In this document: positions 54,401 to 63,529 of the stretch, piece after piece | Numbering within the stretch: position 1 is the first letter of the stretch | Layout of the letters: every line of letters begins with the position of its first letter | Origin: Novosphingobium sp. 9 | GTDB lineage: Bacteria; Pseudomonadota; Alphaproteobacteria; Sphingomonadales; Sphingomonadaceae | Assembly: GCF_025340265.1 (NCBI RefSeq) | Contig: NZ_CP022707.1 | Coordinates: 868,501 to 932,500, forward strand | Length of the DNA: 64,000 nucleotides | Direction: 5' to 3' | Notes under the pieces: generated by a model | Told to the model about the DNA's origin: nothing | Databases searched by the model: none | Seen by the model: the letters and a program-made list of their open reading frames with translations, nothing else | Position numbers and translations under genes: made by a program

Positions 54401-55228
54401 ATGTCCGGAACTGACGGCATGACCGCGCTGGATCGTCCGGTGCTGCTGGTCGTGCTGGCGGGACGCCGCGCGGACGAGGCCGATCATCTGGCGCAGCGCT
54501 TTGCCGTCAGCCACAAGTGCCTCGTCCCGCTGGGCGATCGCCCGTTGATCGCCCGCGTGCTCCAGACCGCTGCGGCGCATCCGCGCATCGACAGTCTGGC
54601 CGTCTCGGTCGAGACCGAGGCGTTCGCACCGATCTATGACGTGCTCACCCGCCTGCCGGGGCGCGGCACCTCGCGGCTGGTCGAGGCGAATGCCGACCTT
54701 GCCGACAGCGTGCGCGCGGCGGCAGAAGGCTGGGATGGGCGCATCCTCGTGACCACCGCCGATCACGCGCTGCTGACCGCCGGGGCGATCGACACCCTGA
54801 TCGACGCGCTCGACCGTGCCGACCTGGCGCTGGCGCTCGTAGCACGGCGCGATGTTCTGGCGGTCCATCCTTCGGCGCACCGCCGCTTTCTGCGCTTTAC
54901 CGATGGCGATTATGCCGACTGCAATCTGTTCGCGGCGTCCGGCACGCAAGCGCTCGGCGCGGTCGAGCTGTTCCGGGGTGGCCCCAGCGGGGTGTGGAGC
55001 GCGTGGCGGATCATGCGCGCGTTCGGGCTCGGCGCGGGCTTCCGGTTCGCCATGGGCCTGCTGTCTTTGCAAGACGCGCTCGAACACGCCTCGCGCCGCC
55101 TTGGCCTGAAGCTGCGCGCGCCGGTGCTGGCGGACGGACGGCAGGCGATCGATGTCGACGATGATCGCACCTATGCCATCGTCAGTGATCTGCTGGCGGG
55201 GAGAGCGAGCAGGTCGATCCCGCGATGA
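54401..55228 (+). CDS. MobA-like nucleotidyltransferase
   Basis: 275-residue GT-A-like NTP transferase: PVLLVVLAGRRADEADH and LVPLGDRPLIARVLQT form the nucleotide-binding start, ILVTTADHAL holds the metal-binding Asp, and DVDDDRTYAIV ends the domain. The substrate is unknown; families include MobA and sugar-phosphate nucleotidyltransferases. A second possible start is ATG 54419. A bidirectional terminator follows. Confidence 0.82.
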   Translation: MSGTDGMTALDRPVLLVVLAGRRADEADHLAQRFAVSHKCLVPLGDRPLIARVLQTAAAHPRIDSLAVSVETEAFAPIYDVLTRLPGRGTSRLVEANADLADSVRAAAEGWDGRILVTTADHALLTAGAIDTLIDALDRADLALALVARRDVLAVHPSAHRRFLRFTDGDYADCNLFAASGTQALGAVELFRGGPSGVWSAWRIMRAFGLGAGFRFAMGLLSLQDALEHASRRLGLKLRAPVLADGRQAIDVDDDRTYAIVSDLLAGRASRSIPR

Positions 55229-55290
55229 AAGCCCCGGCACGCTCGATCGCCTGAGGTTCGGACTCCGACCACAACGCGATCGCTGGAAAC

Positions 55291-55328
55291 AAAAAAGGCC
55301 CCGCCGGATGATCCGACAGGGCCTTTTT
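55291..55328. terminator. Bidirectional terminator
   Basis: AAAAAGGCCC / GGGCCTTTTT stem with an inner CGGAT/ATCCG helix, between the convergent nucleotidyltransferase and TonB-receptor genes. Confidence 0.85.
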
Positions 55329-55344
55329 GCGATATCCTTCCCCC

Positions 55345-57888
55345 TTACATCGAAACCGAGATGTTGAGGAACGCCGAGCGTCCGGCCGAGACCCAGTAGA
55401 GCGGATCGTCGGTGGCCGACTGCGTGCCTGCGTAGTCCACGATCTTGTGCAGGTTGAACAGGTTGGAGACCTTGAGGCTGATCGTGGTCTCCTTCTTCAT
55501 GTCCAGCAGGCGATCGAGATGGACGCCGAGCGCGAGGTCGGTGGTCATGTAGGTGTCGAGCCTGGTGGTCGGATCGTTGGCGAACACCGGCTCGCCGTTC
55601 GCATCGGTGCCGTCGGTATCGAGGCCGTAGCGCGGGCCGATCCACTTGGCGATGATCGAGGCATAGGGGCCGGTGCGGTTGTCGTAGAGGACGCCCGCCG
55701 CCGCCGTCCAGCGCGGGCTTTCCGCGATCCAGACGTCGGTGTGCTTGTACTTGGCCGAATTGAGCGAGGCGTTGCCGTAAAGCGAGAAGCCCTTGCCGAC
55801 GACGTACTGCACTTCTGCTTCCAGACCCTTGTACACGGCGCCGCCGCCGTTGGTGTAGGTCGAGACCACGCCATAGTCGGGATCGTCGATGTTCACCGAG
55901 GTGATGTAGTTGTTGAAGTCGATGTAATAGGCATCGGCGCCGAGCACGAGGTTGCCGATGTGGGCGGCGGTGCCGACCTGATAGTTGGTGGTGCGTTCGG
56001 GCGAGACGCGCTGGATCACCTGCGTCTGGAAGGTGTCGAGCGGCGGCGCCAGGAACCCGCGCGCGACCTGCGCATAGACCGACCAGTTCTTCAGGATCTT
56101 GTAGTTCGCCGCGATCGAGGGCTGCCAGGCGTGGTAGCTTTCGGTGAAGTTCTCGGGCGCGGGCGGCGAGACCGAGTTCAGCGCCGCATCCAGCTTGCGC
56201 TGGAAGTAGGTGAAGCGCACGCCCGGCGTCAGCGTCAGGCCCGAGGCGGGCGTCAGCACCAGTTCGGCATAGGGCTGCAGCGTGTTGGCGGTGTCATGGT
56301 AGATGTACTTGTACGGGGTGCCGTACTTGGTGTTCACCAGATCGCCGGTCATCACGTCGGTGGTCGCCGACCAGCGGTCGTCCACGGTGTGCTCGGCCCA
56401 GAGCCCGACATTCAGCTTGCCGATGGCGCCCAGATCCTTCGAGACGCGCAGGGTATCGCCATAGGCGCGGTAGTGCGCATTGGTCTGCTTGCCGGTGATA
56501 TCGGTCGCGGCATTGGCGGGCTGGGGCGAGAGCTTCTTGCCGTTGTCGTCGTAATAGGTGACGCCCACATCCGCCGGATTGTTGTCCGAGGCGTCCTTCG
56601 ATTCCTTGTAATCATGCGTGAAGGACGTCGTGTAGAGCGTGTTGTCCACCGACCAGCCGCCGCCAAGCCCGGCTTCCAGACGGGCATATTCGAAGTCCGA
56701 GGAATAGTTGCTGGGCTGGTACTTGTAGTAGTTCTGCAGGCTGGGATCGTTGCCCAGCGCGTAGTTCCAGCCGTATTCCTTGATGTTCGCCAGCGTGGTG
56801 CCCTGCGTGGTGTACTCGTGCGAGTGGTTCCAGCTGGCCAGCAGCGTCAGCTTGATGTTGGGCGCCAGCTGCGAGACGGTCTTGGCCTCGATATTGGTGC
56901 GCTGCTCCTGCGCATAGGAGAGGTAGCCGTCGCTCTCCTCGTGCTGGACGTCGATGAAGGCCTTGCCGAACTTCGTCTCGCCGGTGTCGACCTCGGTGCC
57001 GAGCGACCAGGTGTCGAAGCTGCCCACCGTCAGGTAGGGATTGACGGTGAAGGTGTTCAGCGGCGCCTTGGTGTTGAAGTTCATGCTGCCGCCGAACGTC
57101 GCGTTGCCGATCGTCGAGGCAGTGCCGGGGCCACGGTCGACCGAGGCGTCGAGCAGGTCATGCGCGATGAACAGCGCCGAGGAGGTGTGGTGCAGGTCGG
57201 TCGAATCGCCGAACGGGATACCGTCGTAAGTGACGTTGAACTGGCCGTCCTGAAAGCCGCGCAGGCTCAGCGTCTCGGACTTGCCGAGGCCGGGGCCGTT
57301 GGGGCTCTGGTCCCACACGCTGGGCGCGAACTTCACCACGTCGTCATAGCTCGACAGCGGGGTGATGTTGTTCTTGATGAAGCTGCGATCGATGTTCGAG
57401 GTCGGCTGGAGCGCATCGAGCGGCGTTGTCGAAGGGGCAACGGCGATGGCTTGGCCGATCACGACGATCTGGTTGGCGCGCGCACTGTCGTCATCGGTCT
57501 GGGTATCGGCCGATGACGCGCCGACCGGCTCCCCCGCAGAGGCCGCCGTCAGGTGCAGGCTGATGGTGTTGCCGCTGCGGCCTGCGACCGAAAGGCCGGT
57601 CCCTGCCAGCAGCTGGGCCAGCGCTGCGTGGGTCGGAAGATCGCCGTGCACCGCGTTGGTACGCACGCCGTCGAGATGGGCGGCCGGCGCCACGATCTGG
57701 ATACCGGCCTGACGCGCGAAAGCGGGGATGCCCTTCAGCGCGCTCTGGGCGGCAAGGTTGAAGTGGTGCGGGCTGGACAGCTCGGCATCGGCCTGAGTGC
57801 CGGTCTGGGCGCTGGTTTGAGCAAGGGCCGGATTGGCGATGCACAGGGCGGCAACCGAAGTCGCCAGCCCAAAGAAAGCTACTTTCAT
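55345..57888 (-). CDS. TonB-dependent receptor with STN domain
   Basis: 847-residue outer-membrane receptor with a signal peptide (cleavage near ALAQT), an N-terminal STN signalling domain (about 40-110, FNLAAQSALKGIPAFARQAGIQIV), a TonB box region (ANQIVVIGQ), a plug domain and a 22-strand barrel ending AFLNISVSM. The STN domain and the adjacent FecR and sigma genes indicate Fec-type surface signalling, usually for a ferric siderophore or citrate. The start MKVAFFG at 57888 has TGAGGA upstream; a GTG at 57900 is in frame. Confidence 0.93.
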   Translation of the reverse strand: MKVAFFGLATSVAALCIANPALAQTSAQTGTQADAELSSPHHFNLAAQSALKGIPAFARQAGIQIVAPAAHLDGVRTNAVHGDLPTHAALAQLLAGTGLSVAGRSGNTISLHLTAASAGEPVGASSADTQTDDDSARANQIVVIGQAIAVAPSTTPLDALQPTSNIDRSFIKNNITPLSSYDDVVKFAPSVWDQSPNGPGLGKSETLSLRGFQDGQFNVTYDGIPFGDSTDLHHTSSALFIAHDLLDASVDRGPGTASTIGNATFGGSMNFNTKAPLNTFTVNPYLTVGSFDTWSLGTEVDTGETKFGKAFIDVQHEESDGYLSYAQEQRTNIEAKTVSQLAPNIKLTLLASWNHSHEYTTQGTTLANIKEYGWNYALGNDPSLQNYYKYQPSNYSSDFEYARLEAGLGGGWSVDNTLYTTSFTHDYKESKDASDNNPADVGVTYYDDNGKKLSPQPANAATDITGKQTNAHYRAYGDTLRVSKDLGAIGKLNVGLWAEHTVDDRWSATTDVMTGDLVNTKYGTPYKYIYHDTANTLQPYAELVLTPASGLTLTPGVRFTYFQRKLDAALNSVSPPAPENFTESYHAWQPSIAANYKILKNWSVYAQVARGFLAPPLDTFQTQVIQRVSPERTTNYQVGTAAHIGNLVLGADAYYIDFNNYITSVNIDDPDYGVVSTYTNGGGAVYKGLEAEVQYVVGKGFSLYGNASLNSAKYKHTDVWIAESPRWTAAAGVLYDNRTGPYASIIAKWIGPRYGLDTDGTDANGEPVFANDPTTRLDTYMTTDLALGVHLDRLLDMKKETTISLKVSNLFNLHKIVDYAGTQSATDDPLYWVSAGRSAFLNISVSM

Positions 57889-58015
57889 GAAAGTCCTCAC
57901 AGCAACCGGCGCGATCGCGCGGGTTTCAGGGGCTAGATGCGTGAGGGAGAAAGTTCCGCCCGTGCCTTGCGCAAATTTTTTTACGAAACGGCAATGATCT
58001 TGAAGCGGGCCGTTT

Positions 58016-59023
58016 TCAGCGGGTCAGGCAGATCACGCCATCCTGACGCGAGACACGGGCATCGAGGCTGAGCGCCACGGCATCGGCGAAACCGGCAGGA
58101 TCGGTTGCCGCGAACAGGCCGGTGATCGGCTCGCGCGCCAGCTCGGGTGAGGCGATCTCGATGGCCGGGCTGGCATAACGGCGGAAGGTCTCGGCGGCAT
58201 GGGCCAGCGTCTCGCCCTCGAACGCGAGTTGCCCCTGCCGCCATGACAGCAGGCGATCGACTTCGGCGGGCGGCAGCGGCGCAAGACGGGTGGGCAGGGC
58301 ATCGGCGGCTTCGCCGGGAAGTCCCGCGCTCTGCACCGCGCGGATGCCTGGTCCGATACTCTGGGATCGCTCGTTGTTCTCAGCACGCGCAAGCGCGTGG
58401 ATCACGCCGCGTGTCACCAGCACCGTTACCGGCACGCCCGACAGCGCGTGGACCGAGAACGCTGCCGCGCCCGCTTCCAGCGAGAGCACGCCTGCCTCGA
58501 CAACGAACGGGCGGGCCTCAGCCGCGACGGTTTCGAAATAGGCGCCGCCTGCATGCAGCAGGACGCGGCGTTCGGTGTCGGTGAAGCGCAGCGTCAGGCT
58601 GGTGGCGGTGTCGAGAGTCACCACGCTGCCATCGGGCAGCGGCACCCGGCGGATCTCCCCGATCCCGGTGGCAAGCTGGCGCCCCTGCGGCCACAGCCGC
58701 AGCGGCGAAAGCGTCAGGGCGGCAGCACTGGCCGCCAGCGCGCCGATGCCGATGAGGGCATGGCGGCGGGACAGGAGATGGCGGTGTGTGACGGGATACT
58801 GTTCGGAATCGGGACGCACATCGATCAGCGGCGCCAGCGACCCGGCCTGCTCCGCGTGGACCCAGATCGCCCGAGCCCGCGCGAGGGCGCCGACATGGCG
58901 GCTGTTCGCGGCCAGCCACGCTTCGAGCTGCGCTTCCTCGCCCGCGCTCAGCCCGCGATCCATCCGGGCCGCCCAGGACGCGGCATCGGCGTCGATGGCC
59001 TTGGCGGGCGAAGGGGGAATCAT
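58016..59023 (-). CDS. FecR-type anti-sigma / transmembrane regulator
   Basis: 335 residues: a DUF4880 N-terminal segment (about 8-50, DAASWAARMDRGLSAGEEAQLEAWLA), one transmembrane helix (about 87-107) and a periplasmic FecR domain (about 120-335). It carries the signal from the TonB receptor's STN domain to the FecI-type sigma factor. I start at MIPPSPAKAID (59023); a GTG at 59113 would add 30 residues. It lies 127 bases upstream of the receptor gene. Confidence 0.9.
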   Translation of the reverse strand: MIPPSPAKAIDADAASWAARMDRGLSAGEEAQLEAWLAANSRHVGALARARAIWVHAEQAGSLAPLIDVRPDSEQYPVTHRHLLSRRHALIGIGALAASAAALTLSPLRLWPQGRQLATGIGEIRRVPLPDGSVVTLDTATSLTLRFTDTERRVLLHAGGAYFETVAAEARPFVVEAGVLSLEAGAAAFSVHALSGVPVTVLVTRGVIHALARAENNERSQSIGPGIRAVQSAGLPGEAADALPTRLAPLPPAEVDRLLSWRQGQLAFEGETLAHAAETFRRYASPAIEIASPELAREPITGLFAATDPAGFADAVALSLDARVSRQDGVICLTR

Positions 59024-59134
59024 GGCGGGACGGGTGGCTCCGGTGGGGCTTTGCTTCGTACCGGATTTTCCCGGCGCGAGCCCTAGATGCAGCGGGATCG
59101 ATGTTTCCGCCACCGGGGCGCGAAATATTTCCGG

Positions 59135-59722
59135 TCAGGAGGCTTTGGCGCGACGGGGCGCGTGCTCGGGCGCCGCGATGGGGGCAGGTGCGACGCGCTG
59201 GTCCCGTCGCCCGAACTGCTTCATCAGCGCGCGGATGCCACGGGCGATGTGCTTTTCGACCGTGTTCTCGGACAGGCCGAGAGCCCCTGCGATCTCGCGC
59301 TGCGACAGGCCCTCGACACGGCGCATCTGGAAGGCGCGGCGGGTCTGGGGCGGCATGGCGGCAATGGCGGCGGCCACGCGGGCGAATTCGTCGCGCGCCA
59401 GTGTCTGGTGCTCGGGCGAGGGCATGTCGGTCGCCGCGCCCAGCCGGTCGAGATCGTCGAGCGCGCCCAGCGCCACCACGCGCGAACGGCGCAGCTGCTG
59501 GAGCAGTACCGAGCGCGCGACCTGAAACAGGTAGCTGCGCGGATCGCGGATCGAATCGACTTCTGTGCGTCCGACGAGAATCGCGTAGGATTCCTGCACC
59601 AGATCGTCGATCTGGTCGCCGCCGATATCCGACGAGCGCGCCAGCCAGCGGCGCAGCTCGGGTTCGTGGGGCAGGATGTGGCGCGCGAGCCAGGCACTGC
59701 GCGCTTCTACGGCGTGAAGCAT
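59135..59722 (-). CDS. FecI-type ECF sigma factor
   Basis: 195-residue extracytoplasmic-function sigma factor. Region 2 contains DQIDDLVQESYAILVGR and RSYLFQVARSVLLQQLRR; region 4 contains QREIAGALGLSENTVEKHIARG. The start MLHAVEARSAW at 59722 follows AAAGGG; an ATG at 59746 is an alternative. It precedes fecR and the receptor in transcription order, so it probably drives the receptor promoter. Confidence 0.92.
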   Translation of the reverse strand: MLHAVEARSAWLARHILPHEPELRRWLARSSDIGGDQIDDLVQESYAILVGRTEVDSIRDPRSYLFQVARSVLLQQLRRSRVVALGALDDLDRLGAATDMPSPEHQTLARDEFARVAAAIAAMPPQTRRAFQMRRVEGLSQREIAGALGLSENTVEKHIARGIRALMKQFGRRDQRVAPAPIAAPEHAPRRAKAS

Positions 59723-59902
59723 CCGCGCCCTTTCGCAGAGCAACATGACACTTTTAAAACGCTGCCGGAAAAAGTTGCAGATGCGCGCTGGGTGCGGTGA
59801 TGCCGGGTGCGATCGGAAGCCGCCCGAGGGATGAGCGCAAGTTTCAGGGCACAGCCTGGCTGTGGCCCGAAGGCGTTGATTATTCCGAATTTTCAGGAAA
59901 GA

Positions 59903-59989
59903 TGGTGCGGTCGAGAAGACTCGAACTTCCACGGGCTTTCGCCCACAACGACCTCAACGTTGCGCGTCTACCAATTCCGCCACGACCGC
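59903..59989 (-). tRNA. tRNA-Leu (anticodon GAG)
   Basis: An 87-base class II tRNA on the minus strand: acceptor GCGGTCG paired with CGACCGC, D-arm GGCGGAATTGGTAGACGC, anticodon loop TTGAGGT between CAACG and CGTTG (anticodon GAG), a long variable arm, the T-arm TTCGAGT, and an encoded CCA end (59903-59905). It reads CUC and CUU codons. Confidence 0.95.
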
Positions 59990-60203
59990 ACGATCGACGG
60001 GGCCGTTTGACGGTGCCCCGTGGTAGGAGCGCGCCTCTAGCAAAGGGTTTCGGGGTCGGCAAGCGCATTAGCTGCGGATCGCGAATTTTTTTGACGTTTC
60101 GTTGACGGCGCCGGGAAAACCGCCGGATTTCCGGGGCTTTGAGCGCGTGTCGGCAGTTCGCCCACAGTCCTGCGGGCGGTGCGCGGCGCCGATCGGAAGA
60201 GAA

Positions 60204-61130
60204 TCAGTCGGGCTTCCAGCCGATTTCGGCAGCCGAAGCCGCCTTGGGAATGTCGGTCAACGCTTCGTTGATCGTCTCGGCCTCGCCCGGCATCAGCTTG
60301 GCCTTGGAGGGGACGATCTCCTTTTCGTAGACGATGCGGTCACGCTTGTCGCGCAGCACCACCAGGATCGAGGGAACGTCGCGCGTCTCGCCACCGATGT
60401 TGGTGACAGTGCCACTGACACTGAAGAACTGCGTGCCGTCGGGCAGCGTCTCGCGATCCTGGCGGCGGGCCGGGAAGTCCAGTTGCAGGTCGCTCTGGCC
60501 CTTCACGAAAGTCGGGTGCGGCAGCGGCAGCCAGTCCGGCAGGCCGAGCATGGCGACTGCGCCCGCCAGAGCCAGCGTGACGACGGCGAAGATGCCCGCA
60601 GCATAGGTCCCGATCTTCGTCCAGTTGCGGCGCGGCCGGAATGGCGGCGAATGCTCGAAGCTGGAGGTCTGCTCGTCGGCATACCGCCCGTTCGCCGCAT
60701 CGTCGTAGAACGCGGGCGGCGCGGTGCGCTTTTCCGCCGCGCGCGCCTCGGCGGCGGCGGGGGGCACGCGAACCGGGGCGGGACGGGCCTCCTCGTGCCC
60801 GGCGAACGGCACCGGCGTTTCGGGAACCGGAGGCGGCGGGGGAGGTGGTGGTGGCGGTGGGGGCGCGGCAACCGGTTCGGCATAGACGGGTGCCGCTGCT
60901 GCCGGGGGCGCCATCGGCGCTGCCGCTGGAGCTGCCATGGGCGAGGCATGCGCCATGACCGGGGCGGTCATCGCAGGAGCAGGTTCCGGTACGGGCTGGG
61001 GTACGAAGTCCGGCCCTTCCTGGAACCAGCTGTGCCTGCACTTCGCACAGCGCACCGTCCGGCCTTCGGGGCCGATCGCGCTATCGGGCACGGCGTAGCG
61101 TGTCGTGCAGGCGGGGCAGGCGATAATCAT
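60204..61130 (-). CDS. MJ0042-type zinc-ribbon protein with membrane helix
   Basis: 308 residues. The N-terminal zinc ribbon MIIACPACTTRYAVPD...VRCAKCRHSW (Cys5, Cys8, and the later CxxC) is the MJ0042/DUF3426 type. A very Pro-rich linker with an uninterrupted run of 12 prolines follows, then one transmembrane helix (about 178-197), then a periplasmic beta-domain (FFSVSGTVTNIGGETRDVPSI). The function is unknown; it diverges from ftsE across about 170 bases. Confidence 0.88.
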   Translation of the reverse strand: MIIACPACTTRYAVPDSAIGPEGRTVRCAKCRHSWFQEGPDFVPQPVPEPAPAMTAPVMAHASPMAAPAAAPMAPPAAAAPVYAEPVAAPPPPPPPPPPPPVPETPVPFAGHEEARPAPVRVPPAAAEARAAEKRTAPPAFYDDAANGRYADEQTSSFEHSPPFRPRRNWTKIGTYAAGIFAVVTLALAGAVAMLGLPDWLPLPHPTFVKGQSDLQLDFPARRQDRETLPDGTQFFSVSGTVTNIGGETRDVPSILVVLRDKRDRIVYEKEIVPSKAKLMPGEAETINEALTDIPKAASAAEIGWKPD

Positions 61131-61303
61131 CGTTCATCAGCTAAAGCACGCTTGCACGAAGCGCGACAAGCAGCCTGTGCACGACTAAGCGGCGCATGGC
61201 CCTTTTTTCCACATACATTGCTCGCTATAGCCGCGCCCACGGCCTCTTCGGGTCGCTTCGCCTGCTTGTCCTGTCCGCCCGTCAACGGAAGTAACGCCGC
61301 TCG

Positions 61304-62023
61304 ATGACCACCGCCGCCGATGGGGAGATCGTCCACTTCGACAATGTGGGGCTGCGCTATTCGGCCGAGCGCGAAGTTCTGGCGGACCTAAGCTTCACGC
61401 TGTTCGCCGGGCGTTTCTATTTCCTCACCGGAGCGAGCGGCGCGGGCAAGACCTCGCTGCTCAAGATGCTGTACCTCGCGCAGCGTCCGTCGCGCGGGAT
61501 GATCCGCATGTTCGGCACCGATGCGATCACCTTGCCGCGCCGCCGCCTGCCGGCGATGCGCCGCCGCATCGGCGTGGTGTTCCAGGACTTCCGACTGGTG
61601 CCGCACCTGTCCGCCTTCGACAATGTGGCGCTGCCCTTGCGCGTTGCAGGCATCGCCGAGCGCGAGATCGAGAAGCCGGTGGCCGATATTCTCCAGTGGG
61701 TGGGCCTGGCCGAGCGTCGCGATGCGCCGCCTGCCGCGCTTTCGGGCGGGGAGCAGCAGCGCGTCGCCATCGCCCGCGCGGTGATCGCGCGCCCGGCCAT
61801 GCTGGTGGCGGATGAGCCGACCGGCAACGTCGATCCCGAGATGGCGCTCAAGCTGTTGCGCCTGTTCGAGATGCTTAACCGGCAGGGGACCACGGTGGTC
61901 GTCGCCACCCACGATCTCGACCTTTTGCGCAAGGTGCCCGACAGCCTCATCATGCGGCTGGACAAGGGGCGTCTGTCCGACCCCACCGGCATGCTGCGCT
62001 ATCCGCCGAGGCGCACGCCATGA
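61304..62023 (+). CDS. ftsE: Cell division ATP-binding protein FtsE
   Basis: 239-residue ABC ATPase of the FtsEX complex that activates periplasmic amidases at the septum. It has Walker A GASGAGKT, the signature LSGGEQQRVAIARAV and Walker B MLVADEPTGNVD. The four-base overlap with ftsX shows coupling. Confidence 0.95.
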   Translation: MTTAADGEIVHFDNVGLRYSAEREVLADLSFTLFAGRFYFLTGASGAGKTSLLKMLYLAQRPSRGMIRMFGTDAITLPRRRLPAMRRRIGVVFQDFRLVPHLSAFDNVALPLRVAGIAEREIEKPVADILQWVGLAERRDAPPAALSGGEQQRVAIARAVIARPAMLVADEPTGNVDPEMALKLLRLFEMLNRQGTTVVVATHDLDLLRKVPDSLIMRLDKGRLSDPTGMLRYPPRRTP

Positions 62024-62988
62024 GCGGTGCCCTGACGAAACGGTCCGACAACGGTGTGTTGTCCCGCCTTATGGTCGGGCGCCTGCAGGGCGGCGGCGGG
62101 CAGCGGCTGGCCGGGCGCGACCTGTTCCCGCAGGCGCGGTTGACCGGGCCGATGCCCTGGGTGATCGCGATCATGGTGGCACTGACCGCGATCGCGCTGG
62201 CGGGCGGGCTTTCGCTCGGCAACGCAGTGTCTGCCGCGCGGGCCGAGATCGACGGCGGCGTGACCGTGCAGGTGCTCGAACCGCGCCCCGAGATCCGCGA
62301 TGCACAGGCCCGCGCCGCCACGCGCCAGCTGGAGCACATGGCCCATGTCACCGGGCTGCGGCTGGTGCCTCAGGCCGAGACCGATGCGCTGATCGCGCCA
62401 TGGCTGGGTACGGGCGCCAGCGACGAGGATGGCGTCTCGGTGCCGGTGCCTGCGCTGATCGACGTGCGGCTTGATGCCGCCGCGACGCCCAGCCGTGTCG
62501 CGTTGATTGCCCGCGCGCTGCATGACGTGGCGCCGGCGGCGCGTGTCGATGCGCAGTCGGACTGGCTCAAGCCGGTGTTCCGGGCGATGCAGTCGCTGCG
62601 CCTGCTGGCGGCGGCGCTTATCGTGCTGCTCGCCTGTGCGCTGGCCGCTGCCGTGCTGCTCGCCTCGCGCTCGGCGCTGGGGGCGAGCCGCGAGGTGATC
62701 GAGATCGTCCACCTGCTCGGCGCGACGGACCGGCAGGTGGCAGGCGTGTTCCAGCGCGCGACGGCAACGGATGCAGGCGCGGGCGGGGCGCTGGGGCTGG
62801 CGCTGGCGGTCGCGGTGATTCTCGGCCTCGGCCAGCGCTTTGCAGGGCTTGGCGCGGGGCTCGTCGATTACGGTGCGCTGGTGTGGAGCGACTGGGTGCT
62901 GATCGTGCTCGTGCCCGTTCTGGCAACGCTGCTGGCGATGGTGACGGCGCGCATGACGGTGCTGCACGCGCTGCGCAAGATGCTATAG
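62020..62988 (+). CDS. ftsX: Cell division protein FtsX
   Basis: 322-residue membrane subunit of FtsEX with four transmembrane helices (about 45-65, 195-220, 250-272 and 288-312) and a periplasmic loop of about 120 residues between the first two. It is co-translated with ftsE and followed by ydcF-like and plsC genes, a common order in sphingomonads. Confidence 0.93.
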   Translation: MSGALTKRSDNGVLSRLMVGRLQGGGGQRLAGRDLFPQARLTGPMPWVIAIMVALTAIALAGGLSLGNAVSAARAEIDGGVTVQVLEPRPEIRDAQARAATRQLEHMAHVTGLRLVPQAETDALIAPWLGTGASDEDGVSVPVPALIDVRLDAAATPSRVALIARALHDVAPAARVDAQSDWLKPVFRAMQSLRLLAAALIVLLACALAAAVLLASRSALGASREVIEIVHLLGATDRQVAGVFQRATATDAGAGGALGLALAVAVILGLGQRFAGLGAGLVDYGALVWSDWVLIVLVPVLATLLAMVTARMTVLHALRKML

Positions 62989-62998
62989 TGGACACAGC

Positions 62999-63529
62999 AT
63001 GTTTCGCCGTACCGCCGCCTTTGTCCTGCTGATCTGGCTTTTCGGGTTCGTCTGGTTCGCCGTCGCGCTGCCGGGGCCGCTGGGGCCGCGCCAGACCGAC
63101 GCGGCCATCGTGCTGACTGGGAGCGGCGGGCGGATCGAACAGGCGATCGCCGTGCTGAAGCGTGGTCAGGCGCCGCGCCTGCTGGTCTCGGGCGTCGGGC
63201 GCGAAGTGAAGCCGCGCGAGTTCCGGGTGGAATACAAGGTGCCGCCACGGCTGATGGCGTGCTGCATCACGCTGGGGTACGAGGCCTTCGACACGCGCTC
63301 CAACGCCATCGAGGCGGGGGACTGGGTGGCCGCGCACCACGCGCGCACGGTGCGCCTCATCACGGCGGACTGGCACATGCGCCGCGCCGAACTGGAACTG
63401 CGCAGAGAGCTGCCCAAGGGCGTCACGCTCTACCGCGACGCGGTGCCCTCGCGGCCGAGCCTGGGCACGCTGTTTCTCGAATATCACAAGCTGCTCGCAC
63501 GCGAGCTGACGACACTGTGGGGCGCCTGA
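62999..63529 (+). CDS. YdcF family (DUF218) membrane protein
   Basis: 176 residues: an N-terminal transmembrane anchor (FVLLIWLFGFVWFAVAL) and a DUF218 domain (AAIVLTGSGGRIEQAIAVLKRG ... ITADWHMRRAELELRR). Some family members affect envelope or vancomycin sensitivity. It lies between ftsX and plsC, with its stop overlapping the plsC start by one base. Confidence 0.9.
   Translation: MFRRTAAFVLLIWLFGFVWFAVALPGPLGPRQTDAAIVLTGSGGRIEQAIAVLKRGQAPRLLVSGVGREVKPREFRVEYKVPPRLMACCITLGYEAFDTRSNAIEAGDWVAAHHARTVRLITADWHMRRAELELRRELPKGVTLYRDAVPSRPSLGTLFLEYHKLLARELTTLWGA

Noticed and set aside
55327..57516. 729-codon open frame antisense to the TonB receptor
   Set aside because: Shadow frame; the opposite strand encodes a complete receptor with signal peptide, STN domain and barrel end.
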